A stretch of DNA of 64,000 nucleotides from Gammaproteobacteria bacterium (GTDB taxonomy: Bacteria; Pseudomonadota; Gammaproteobacteria; GCA-002705445; GCA-002716945): positions 62,001 through 126,000 of the forward strand of contig JABIVC010000016.1 of the NCBI GenBank assembly GCA_018667355.1. The letters run 5' to 3'. Shown here piece after piece: positions 53,284 to 64,000 of this stretch. The translations under genes were made by a program, and so were the position numbers. Each line of letters begins with the position of its first letter. Positions within the stretch are counted from its first letter, which is position 1. Under the pieces are notes generated by a model. The model was not told where the DNA came from. It saw only the letters and a list, made by a program, of their open reading frames with translations, and did not search any database.

Positions 53284-54201
53284 ATGAATAATATAATTAG
53301 AATTGCAACAAGAAACAGTCCTTTAGCGTTAGAACAGGCCAAGATGGTTACAAAAGTACTTTCAAAGCATAATAAAGTAGAAATAATATCTATGTCATCT
53401 AGTGGTGACAAAGTCTCACCTAAAAAATTTAAAGCTCATGGAGGGAAAGGGCTTTTTTTGAAAGAGTTAGAAGAGTCATTGTTATCAAAGAAAACAGATA
53501 TTGCCGTACATTCATTGAAAGATGTACCAGCAGATTTGGATAAAAAATTCTCTATAATTACAATATCAAATAGAGAAAACCCTTGTGATGCATTAGTGTC
53601 AAAAAAATATAAGACATTAGAGAGTATGCCAAAAAATGCAACTATTGGTACTTCGAGCCCTAGAAGAATCGCAATGTTAAAAAATATTTCAAAAGATTTT
53701 AAAATAGTTGAAATCAGGGGGAATATTCAAACAAGACTAAAAAAAATGAATGAAGAAAAAATAGATGGGATTATTTTAGCTGCTGCTGGTTTACACAGAA
53801 TGTCACTAAAAGAACATATTGCAGAATATATTTCTACAGATAACTTTACTCCGTCTGCAGGACAGGGGGTATTATGCATTGAATATCTAAAAGGAAACAG
53901 GAGGATGGAGGAAATACTAAATAAATTTAAAATTGAAAGCGTAGAAGACTGTGCTAGAGAAGAAAGGAGCTTTGTTAAAAAAATAGGAGGGGATTGTATG
54001 TCCCCAATAGGTGTTCATGCTGTTATTAAGAGACAAACAATGAAGATAGAAGCATATGTTTCAAATATTGCTGGCGATCAACATATTAAGAGCTCATATA
54101 TCGTAGATAGTAAAAAAAGCATTGGTCATGCAGGTACATATATGGCTAACTTATTTATCAAACAAGGTGCAAAAAAACTGTTAGGTAGCAATAAAAAATG
54201 A
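53284..54201 (+). CDS. hemC: Hydroxymethylbilane synthase
   Basis: HemC polymerises four porphobilinogens to hydroxymethylbilane. The 305-residue protein has IATRNSPLALEQAKMV, GGKGLFLKELEE, DIAVHSLKDVP with the catalytic Asp, GTSSPRR, IRGNIQTRL and the dipyrromethane-cofactor Cys in GGDCMSPIGVH. It overlaps hemD by 4 bases. HemD then closes the ring. Confidence 0.97.
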   Translation: MNNIIRIATRNSPLALEQAKMVTKVLSKHNKVEIISMSSSGDKVSPKKFKAHGGKGLFLKELEESLLSKKTDIAVHSLKDVPADLDKKFSIITISNRENPCDALVSKKYKTLESMPKNATIGTSSPRRIAMLKNISKDFKIVEIRGNIQTRLKKMNEEKIDGIILAAAGLHRMSLKEHIAEYISTDNFTPSAGQGVLCIEYLKGNRRMEEILNKFKIESVEDCAREERSFVKKIGGDCMSPIGVHAVIKRQTMKIEAYVSNIAGDQHIKSSYIVDSKKSIGHAGTYMANLFIKQGAKKLLGSNKK

Positions 54202-54929
54202 ATCTCATAATATTGTCTGAAATGTCTGTATACGAGAACCTAGAAAGTATTTGTGACAAACATGGCATAAAAATAAAACAAGTTATTGCGGTTGATATTG
54301 TGCCAATAAAATATGATGTTAAGAAAATTAAAAACTTCATAAGCAAAGGTGTAAGTATAATTTTTCAAAGTAAAAATGCTATTGCACATTCAATTGATAT
54401 TCATGAGGACATCAATAAATATCCTGACAAGGAGATTTATTGTATTGGCAAGTATAGTGCAAAAAAAATTAATACAATGTTAGGGCGAGAAGCAGTATTC
54501 CCATTGGAAGATTATTCAAGCGAGAGTCTTTTTAAACTAGCATCAGATAGTTTGGATAAGAACGACTATGTCATAATCATTAAAGGCGAGGATGGAAGAA
54601 AGTATTTAGAAAAAAAGTTAAGAGAAATGAATTGTATTGTAGAAGTTATAAGTGTTTATGAAAGGATTCCCAAGAATCTAGGAACACTAAAAGACAGTAT
54701 AAGGGATGATATGAATAACTACTTTATTGTATCGAGCAAAACGGCATTAAATAATATGCTCACTCATATACAATTAATCGAAGGTAGCGCTAAAAATATT
54801 ATTATAGTGCCAAATATTAGGATAGTAGATGGTCTGAATACTAAGAAAATAAGCCAAGTATTGGTGGTAAAAAATGACGCTAGTGCCGAAGAGTACATGA
54901 GGGTGATAAAAAAGCATAATGATGAATAA
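54198..54929 (+). CDS. hemD: Uroporphyrinogen-III synthase
   Basis: HemD cyclises hydroxymethylbilane with inversion of ring D. This family is poorly conserved; the 243-residue protein shows the two-domain pattern with VSIIFQSKNAIAHSI, IYCIGKYSAKKI, DYVIIIKGEDGRKYLEKKL and YFIVSSKTALNNM. Its place directly after hemC (4-base overlap) supports the call. It overlaps the next gene by 11 bases. Confidence 0.9.
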   Translation: MNLIILSEMSVYENLESICDKHGIKIKQVIAVDIVPIKYDVKKIKNFISKGVSIIFQSKNAIAHSIDIHEDINKYPDKEIYCIGKYSAKKINTMLGREAVFPLEDYSSESLFKLASDSLDKNDYVIIIKGEDGRKYLEKKLREMNCIVEVISVYERIPKNLGTLKDSIRDDMNNYFIVSSKTALNNMLTHIQLIEGSAKNIIIVPNIRIVDGLNTKKISQVLVVKNDASAEEYMRVIKKHNDE

Positions 54930-55779
54930 GGTTATTTTAGCAGGTAGCGGATATTTGGGAGAATATATTCTTGAGCAGATATGTGACGTTACAGATTTAT
55001 CAGTGATTGATGTTTGTAGAACAAACAAAACAACAAAGGGCGGGGTAATAAACATTATCAGAGATTTTGATAATAAAAACAATGATTTAGAGTTTATGAA
55101 CAATGGAACCGTTATATACATGGCGCCGCCGAGCACAAATAGTTTATCAGATGATAGAATAAATAATTTTCTTAAAGATATATCCTCTTTGATCATAAAA
55201 AAAATAATATACATAAGCACTAGCGGAGTATATGGTAACTGTGATGGGAAATTAGTTGATGAAAGTACGCCAGTTGCTCCCATAACAGAAAGAGCAATAC
55301 GAAGAGTTAGTGCAGAAAAACAGCTAATAGCATTTGCAAAAAAGAATAAAATTAAACTAATCATTCTAAGAGTTCCTGGTATTTATGGTCCTGGTAGACT
55401 GCCCTTAGAAAGAGTCCGGTTGAGAGAGCCATTGATAAAGACAGGTGAAAGCAGAATAACGAACATAATACATGTTATGGATCTTGCAAGAATATGTATC
55501 TCTTCAGTCTATCTAGAGACAAGCATGGAGATTATAAATGTTAGTGACGGTAGTCCTTTAAAAACTACAGCTTATTATGAATATATTTATCAAGCTACCA
55601 ATCAAAAACTGCCAGAATATATAACATTCAGCCAGGCATTAAAAGATTATTCAAAAAAAAGGATTAGCTTCTTGAAGGAGTCGAGAATATTGAATGTTGA
55701 AAAGATGAATATGCTATTTCCTAAGTGCATAAAATATAGTGACGCCAAGGATGGTATAAGGGAGTCTCTACTTGTTTAG
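54919..55779 (+). CDS. Atypical SDR, NAD-dependent epimerase-like (YeeZ-type)
   Basis: The 286-residue protein has a Rossmann start (VILAGSGYLGEYILEQ), a YISTSGVYGNCDG strand after which typical epimerases have the catalytic Ser/Thr, and GIYGPGR. The YxxxK pair of classical SDRs is not clear; the segment after the strand reads RAIRRVSAEKQL, which is typical of the atypical YeeZ-like branch. The substrate is unknown. It is coupled to hemD by overlap and converges on parA (12-base overlap). Confidence 0.85.
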   Translation: MMNKVILAGSGYLGEYILEQICDVTDLSVIDVCRTNKTTKGGVINIIRDFDNKNNDLEFMNNGTVIYMAPPSTNSLSDDRINNFLKDISSLIIKKIIYISTSGVYGNCDGKLVDESTPVAPITERAIRRVSAEKQLIAFAKKNKIKLIILRVPGIYGPGRLPLERVRLREPLIKTGESRITNIIHVMDLARICISSVYLETSMEIINVSDGSPLKTTAYYEYIYQATNQKLPEYITFSQALKDYSKKRISFLKESRILNVEKMNMLFPKCIKYSDAKDGIRESLLV

Positions 55780-56394
55780 TTCAAGCCATTTTACAAGTGG
55801 CTTCCACTCTTCTCTGTCTTGAGCTGTCGCACTTTCACCCATTTCAAATATACCCAAACCAGTTCTTGCAGATTTAATATAGTTTGTATTGTCCCTGAAA
55901 GCAGTTATATACTTCATCCCCTTTTCACGAAGCAAGTATGTGTCTAGTTCTAAAAAGATATTAGTATTAGCTCTACAGCGATTTGCCACAAGACCTACTT
56001 TAATTTTATTTCTAATTACGGGCCCCATTGATCTTAATTGTTGAATGAACGCTTTTGCCGCTTTCATATCTATAGGCGAGGGTAAAACCGGAACAATTAT
56101 CATATTAGCTTTTTTAATATAAGTGACGAGCTTTGCGCCATAAATTGCTGCTGGGACATCATAAATTACAATAGAATTCTTGTCTTGCTTTAAAGGTTTA
56201 TTAAAGTTTTTTGTGCCTCTAATTTTTGATTTAGATGCTGGTCGTACTTCTAACCACTGCGAACTTGATTGCTGAGGGTCTAGGTCAACTAAAGTAGTTT
56301 GAAAGCCTTTTTGAGCACAATAAGCAGCTAGATTGACAGATACTGTGGTCTTACCGGACCCTCCTTTTGAATTGATGACCATAATCGATTTCAT
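55768..56394 (-). CDS. ParA-family ATPase, stand-alone
   Basis: The 208-residue MinD/ParA ATPase has a deviant Walker A KGGSGKTTVSVN, Walker A' region LVDLDPQQSSS, and switch motif IVIYDVPAA. A good ribosome binding site (AGGAGA) lies upstream at 56401-56406. No parB partner or parS-like site is adjacent, so it is not evidently the chromosomal ParAB system. Stand-alone ParA proteins often position large protein complexes such as carboxysomes, chemosensory arrays or flagella. Confidence 0.85.
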   Translation of the reverse strand: MKSIMVINSKGGSGKTTVSVNLAAYCAQKGFQTTLVDLDPQQSSSQWLEVRPASKSKIRGTKNFNKPLKQDKNSIVIYDVPAAIYGAKLVTYIKKANMIIVPVLPSPIDMKAAKAFIQQLRSMGPVIRNKIKVGLVANRCRANTNIFLELDTYLLREKGMKYITAFRDNTNYIKSARTGLGIFEMGESATAQDREEWKPLVKWLELNK

Positions 56395-56454
56395 GGTATA
56401 TCTCCTAGTGTTTTCTAATCATAACAAAGACAATTTGAAACTGCCATAATAAAA

Positions 56455-60744
<4,290 letters not shown>

Positions 60745-60745
60745 A

Positions 60746-61858
60746 CTAAACCCGCATTGGCATTATTATATATTTGTTAGATAGTGTTTTATCGTCAGAA
60801 GATATAAGGCAGCCTGAGTCTGCGTTGTTAAGTTGTATTTCTATGTTGTCGGATGAGATCACATCAATAACTTCTAACAGGTAACTAAGATTGAAGCCAA
60901 TGTCAAAACTGTCGCCAGTATAAGTGCAAGGAATACTATCTTCTCCTTCCTCTTGTGACGGGTTGTTTGTGGACAGCATCATTTCTGAGTTGTTGAGGGA
61001 GAGTTTAACACCTTTAAATTGTTCGTTAGATAATATAGACATGCGTTGCAAGGCTGACCTTAGGTCATCTTTATCAACGTTGAGTTTATGCGGTAGCGAT
61101 TCTGGAAAAACTTTATTGTAATCTGGATAATTTCCTTCTATTAATTTACTTTTTATTAAAAATTTATCAATTTTTAACAGTATCTCCTTATTACTGACAC
61201 TAAATTCTATTATATTCTCCTTATTGTCTTTAAAAGAAGCTAAAATCCGCTTTACTTCAATAATACACTTCCTTGGTATGATGCATGTTACGGGTTCTGG
61301 CGTATTGTTTTTTGCGGGGCAGGATGACATCGAGAGCCTGTGTCCGTCTGTTGCTACAACAGTTAGATTTGTGCTCGATGTTTCCAAAAACATCCCATTC
61401 AAAAAATGCCTTGCGTCCTGCGTTGCCATCGAGAAACCCGTCTGCCCGATTAACTTATCAAATTCTTCGGCAGTCGAAGAAAAATTAAAACTTACAGGTT
61501 CATCTTTGTATGGAAAATCTGCTCCGGGCAATGTAGCTAGAGTAAAACGACTCTTTCCTGATTTAATAGTCGCTTTGTTCTCTCCTACGTCTATTTCAAT
61601 TGGTTTTGTACCTGGTAGAGATTTCAGAATGTCTAACAATTTGCGGGCAGGCATAGTTGTGTTTATTTCACCCTCAACAGAGTAGTCAATTTTTGTTGAT
61701 ACTTCCACCTCAAGGTCACTAGAAACGAGCAAAAGTGAATCTCCGCAGCCCCTAAAAAGCACATTACCAAGAATAGGCATTGTCTGTTTCTTTTCAGAAA
61801 CCCCTACCATTTGTTTAAGAGGCGTGATTAGTTTTTCACGATCTATATTTATAATCAT
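60746..61858 (-). CDS. dnaN: DNA polymerase III beta subunit (sliding clamp)
   Basis: DnaN is the processivity clamp. The 370-residue protein begins MIINIDREKLITPLKQMVGV and shows three repeated clamp domains; TDGHRLSMS and the C-terminal IIMPMRV hydrophobic-pocket end are present. It lies downstream of dnaA by 175 bases, where DnaA-box-like sequences occur. Confidence 0.97.
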   Translation of the reverse strand: MIINIDREKLITPLKQMVGVSEKKQTMPILGNVLFRGCGDSLLLVSSDLEVEVSTKIDYSVEGEINTTMPARKLLDILKSLPGTKPIEIDVGENKATIKSGKSRFTLATLPGADFPYKDEPVSFNFSSTAEEFDKLIGQTGFSMATQDARHFLNGMFLETSSTNLTVVATDGHRLSMSSCPAKNNTPEPVTCIIPRKCIIEVKRILASFKDNKENIIEFSVSNKEILLKIDKFLIKSKLIEGNYPDYNKVFPESLPHKLNVDKDDLRSALQRMSILSNEQFKGVKLSLNNSEMMLSTNNPSQEEGEDSIPCTYTGDSFDIGFNLSYLLEVIDVISSDNIEIQLNNADSGCLISSDDKTLSNKYIIMPMRV

Positions 61859-61989
61859 ATTTAAAATTATATATTATTTTTATTATTATGTTTTACTATT
61901 TTTGTCTGCGGTCTATATGTCGCTTTATCGCAGGGTGAGCCACTACTGAATTTAAGTTTCGGCTGTAGTTGGTTTAGTGTTAATTAAGT

Positions 61990-61998
61990 GTGGATAAT
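61990..61998 (-). promoter_or_regulatory. DnaA box (perfect)
   Basis: The minus strand reads TTATCCACA, the consensus DnaA box, in the dnaA-dnaN intergenic region. Confidence 0.8.
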
Positions 61999-62024
61999 AT
62001 GAAACTTGTTTTTTATTAACTTGT

Positions 62025-62033
62025 TGTCCACAT
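62025..62033 (+). promoter_or_regulatory. DnaA box (one mismatch)
   Basis: TTGTCCACA differs from the consensus TTATCCACA by one base. It directly abuts the dnaA stop codon and opposes the perfect box 27 bases away. Confidence 0.5.
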
Positions 62034-63341
62034 CTAGTTGTTCAATGTGTGTAGGATGTTTTGGTAGTCTTGATTCAGCACGGCAGATGAGGATTTGAGG
62101 TTTTTGATTTTCTTGCAGGCGTGGAGGACAGTTGTGTGATCTCTGCCACCAAATGCATCCCCTATTGTTGGAAGACTATGACTGGTCAATTCCTTTGCCA
62201 TCGCCATTGCAACATGTCTCGGAGTGGTTATCTTTCTGTCTCTCTTAGCTGACAACATATCAGCCACTCTAACATTATAATATGCGGCAACTGTTTTTTG
62301 TATTTGTTCTATTGTCATTAGTCTCTCTTGCAATGAAACAAGGTCTTTAAGCGTTTCTTTAGTGAACGGCAATGTTACAGCTGTTCTTTTGAAATGTGCG
62401 GTAGCTAGAACTCGCCGCAAACTTCCTTCTAGTTCTCTTACGTTAGAGTAAACATTTTTTGCTAGGTAATAAGCCACATCATCAGGAATCTCCTGGTTCA
62501 CTAATTCTGCTTTCCTATGCAGTATTGCCATCCTTGTTTCTAGGTCTGGAGGATCAATTGTTACGTTCATCCCCCAAACTAACCTTGATTTAATGCGTTC
62601 TTCCAAACCTGTGATTTCTTTCGGGTATCTATCTGATGTTAGTACAACTTGTTTTTTATACTCAAACAATGTGTTGAATGTATGAAAGAATTCTTCTTGT
62701 GATCTTTCTTTGTTGGCAAAAAACTGTATATCGTCTAACAGAAGAGCGTCAACCGACCTATAAAACTCTTTAAACTCTTCTATTTTGTTAGTTCTTAATG
62801 CAGTTACCATGTTCTGAACAAATTTCTCGGAATGCAGATACACAACTCTTTTAGAACTATCGTGTTTTAATATTTCGTTTCCTATTGAATGTAAAAGGTG
62901 TGTTTTGCCCAGACCAACACCACCATATATGTATAGTGGATTGTATTGACCAAGCTCTGTAACAACTGAAGTACATGCTGCTTTGGCCAATTGATTTGAT
63001 TTTCCTTCTACAAAATTGTCAAAGCTCAGGTCCTTGTTAAGCGACGATTTTATGGGAGCTGTGTTCGGCAGCGGTTTAACTGCTTGCTCTTCCTTAATTT
63101 CTGGGAGCGACAGCTTTACCATAGACACGGTTCTATCGCTTTTATCTGCAGCTATTTCTTCAATAATTTTTATAAAATCATTTTCAACCGCATCTTTAAT
63201 GAATTTATTTGGAGCAATAATACTAAGAGTATCGTTATCTATACTCACCTCTAATGGGTGAATCCATGTTTTCATCTGTTTTTCTGAGAGACTGTCACAC
63301 AGGCCTTTTAGGCACTTATCCCATAAAATTGTTGCGTTCAT
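62034..63341 (-). CDS. dnaA: Chromosomal replication initiator protein DnaA
   Basis: DnaA opens the origin. The 435-residue protein has domain I (LWDKCLKGLCDSL), a short linker, AAA+ domain III with Walker A GGVGLGKTHLL and Walker B LLLDDIQFF, and the domain IV helix-turn-helix with the signature RDRKITTPRHVAMAMAKELT and GDAFGGRDHTTVLHA. Linker domain II is short, as in streamlined genomes. It is divergent from rpmH. Confidence 0.98.
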   Translation of the reverse strand: MNATILWDKCLKGLCDSLSEKQMKTWIHPLEVSIDNDTLSIIAPNKFIKDAVENDFIKIIEEIAADKSDRTVSMVKLSLPEIKEEQAVKPLPNTAPIKSSLNKDLSFDNFVEGKSNQLAKAACTSVVTELGQYNPLYIYGGVGLGKTHLLHSIGNEILKHDSSKRVVYLHSEKFVQNMVTALRTNKIEEFKEFYRSVDALLLDDIQFFANKERSQEEFFHTFNTLFEYKKQVVLTSDRYPKEITGLEERIKSRLVWGMNVTIDPPDLETRMAILHRKAELVNQEIPDDVAYYLAKNVYSNVRELEGSLRRVLATAHFKRTAVTLPFTKETLKDLVSLQERLMTIEQIQKTVAAYYNVRVADMLSAKRDRKITTPRHVAMAMAKELTSHSLPTIGDAFGGRDHTTVLHACKKIKNLKSSSAVLNQDYQNILHTLNN

Positions 63342-63445
63342 ATTTTTTTCACTGGTTGAAAAACTAATATCTCACAAAAATAATTAAAATTATATATTGA
63401 CAAAGAAATATATAATTTGCAGTATACTAGTCGGACAAGAAAATT
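63342..63445. promoter_or_regulatory. Divergent dnaA/rpmH intergenic region
   Basis: This AT-rich region of 104 bases separates dnaA from rpmH, where Pseudomonas has its origin. I see no good DnaA box. For rpmH a TTGACA (63397-63402) and a TATACT (63423-63428) could be a promoter, but the 20-base spacer is longer than optimal. The dnaA promoter must also lie here. Confidence 0.4.
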
Positions 63446-63580
63446 ATGAAAAGAACATTTCAACCAAGCAATTTAAAGCGCAAGCGCAAGCACGGATTCA
63501 GATCCAGAATGAGTACGGTAGCTGGTCGAGCAGTTTTAAGTGCTAGAAGAGCAAAAGGCAGAGCTGTACTCAGCGCATAG
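63446..63580 (+). CDS. rpmH: 50S ribosomal protein L34
   Basis: The 44-residue protein is a full-length L34: [19 protein letters not shown] followed by [20 protein letters not shown] and ending VLSA. It is a highly basic component of the large subunit. The gene leads the rpmH-rnpA-yidD run, divergent from dnaA as in nearly all gammaproteobacteria. Confidence 0.99.
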   Translation: MKRTFQPSNLKRKRKHGFRSRMSTVAGRAVLSARRAKGRAVLSA

Positions 63581-63588
63581 CCCTTCAC

Positions 63589-63936
63589 GTGTGTAAAGAC
63601 ATACACTTAAAGGTTTCATCTAATACTAAAAAAATTTTTAGGCATGCCCCTAAAATTAATCAAAAACACTTGCGACTACTTTATATTAATAATTCTCTTG
63701 GGTATCCTAGGCTAGCTATCCAAATTACTAAGAAAGCGGTTAAGTTAGCGGTTATACGAAACAGAATAAGAAGAACAATTAGAGAAAGCTTCAGAAAGCA
63801 ATTAACAGAACTTGATTCATACGACATGCTGTTATTAATTACTTCAAATATTTATTCTGATAAACACGAAATAAGTGATATTCTTATGCAAGAATGGAAA
63901 CTATCAATAAAATTATTACAGCAATCCCAATCATAA
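63589..63936 (+). CDS. rnpA: Ribonuclease P protein component
   Basis: RnpA is the protein subunit of RNase P, which matures tRNA 5' ends. The 115-residue basic protein starts with a GTG nine bases after the rpmH stop. It carries the diagnostic motif RNRIRRTIRESFR (near residues 57-69). It overlaps the yidD start by 43 bases. Confidence 0.95.
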   Translation: MCKDIHLKVSSNTKKIFRHAPKINQKHLRLLYINNSLGYPRLAIQITKKAVKLAVIRNRIRRTIRESFRKQLTELDSYDMLLLITSNIYSDKHEISDILMQEWKLSIKLLQQSQS

Positions 63937-64000
63937 TTATTAGGTTTTATCAGCTGTTTATATCACCTATAACACAGTCTAGTTGTAGGCATATTCCTAC
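63894..64000 (+). CDS. yidD: Membrane protein insertion efficiency factor YidD, 5' part
   Basis: An ATG at 63894, inside the 3' end of rnpA in another frame, opens a frame that runs off the window after 35 codons. The residues IIRFYQLFISPI followed by SSCRHIPT are unmistakable YidD signature. YidD is a small membrane-associated protein acting with YidC. This rnpA-yidD overlap is typical of bacteria. Confidence 0.9.
   Translation, partial: METINKIITAIPIIIIRFYQLFISPITQSSCRHIP

Larger units (their letters stand above)
61859..62033. other. Candidate origin element between dnaA and dnaN
   Basis: This 175-base gap holds an AT-rich block (61859-61905) next to dnaN, a perfect DnaA box on the minus strand (TTATCCACA, read from 61998 to 61990) and a near box TTGTCCACA at 62025-62033 adjoining the dnaA stop. 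AT-rich DNA next to DnaA boxes is the expected layout of an origin or of an initiator-binding autoregulatory site. The box number is low, so part of the origin may lie upstream of dnaA. Confidence 0.4.

Noticed and set aside
54774-55364. 196-codon open frame on the minus strand opposite hemD and the SDR gene
   Set aside because: It lies fully antisense to two well-supported genes and its translation shows no family motif. It is a by-product of AT-rich codon use.
61224-61685. 153-codon open frame opposite dnaN
   Set aside because: It is a shadow of the sliding clamp gene; the translated sequence has no domain signature.

Overview
The window reads as a chromosomal segment next to the replication origin of a streamlined, low-GC (about 30% G+C by eye) Gram-negative gammaproteobacterium, probably marine and free-living. 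The evidence is LptM, TonB-receptor remains, an LpxL-type acyltransferase, TatABC, Ccm, RecF/GyrB/DnaN/DnaA and many gene neighbourhoods that are diagnostic of the Pseudomonas-like origin region: def-fmt-trkA, tsaC-hemF-aroE, coaBC-dut-algC-argB-pyrE-crc, cysQ-nudE-yrfG, lptM-lysA-dapF-xerC, argH-hemC-hemD, hisBHAF-E-tatABC and rnpA-rpmH-dnaA-dnaN-recF-gyrB. I cannot name the genus; a SAR86-like or similar reduced lineage is a guess.

Layout. 1-9.0 kb is the least conserved, accessory part. It holds the tail of an unknown membrane protein, a nitric oxide reductase module (two small membrane proteins, norC, norB), an opposing pair made of an aldehyde dehydrogenase and a ThDP-dependent acetolactate synthase-like enzyme, a TonB-dependent receptor that has lost its signal peptide and plug, and a CDP-glycerol glycerophosphotransferase-like protein. 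9.0-21.1 kb is a long leftward run: gpmA, tatCBA, hisE-F-A-H-B, two alpha/beta hydrolases, an LpxL-type acyltransferase, trkH, trkA, fmt and def. 21.2-31.4 kb is mostly rightward: topA, tsaC, hemF, hemB, aroE, a formaldehyde-activating-enzyme homologue, ubiA, bioB and bioF. 31.4-41.7 kb holds coaBC, dut, a phosphohexomutase, argB, a TauE/SafE permease, pyrE, a Crc/ExoA-like nuclease, an AmpG-like transporter, rraA, ccmA and ccmB, with ccmC inverted. 41.6-53.2 kb is mostly leftward: cysQ, nudE, ubiC, recG, ridA, xerC, dapF, lysA, lptM, two unknown genes and argH. 53.3-57.2 kb has hemC, hemD, an SDR, a lone ParA and exonuclease III. 57.2-64 kb is the replication core, gyrB-recF-dnaN-dnaA leftward and rpmH-rnpA-yidD rightward, with the origin probably in or beside the dnaA intergenic regions.

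Coding density is very high. Many neighbours overlap by 1-40 bases and no stretch above 300 bases lacks a gene. The longest gene-free stretch is 140-376. I saw no tRNA, rRNA, CRISPR, insertion sequence or prophage. Together the genes supply heme (hemB, C, D, F), ubiquinone (ubiC, ubiA), histidine, arginine, lysine/peptidoglycan precursors, biotin and CoA. The heme and Ccm genes also serve the NorC cytochrome. The observations most worth following are the Fae homologue without the catalytic histidine, the nuclease-competent Crc-like protein beside pyrE, the truncated receptor at the edge of the nor/ThDP block, and the split, inverted ccm locus.
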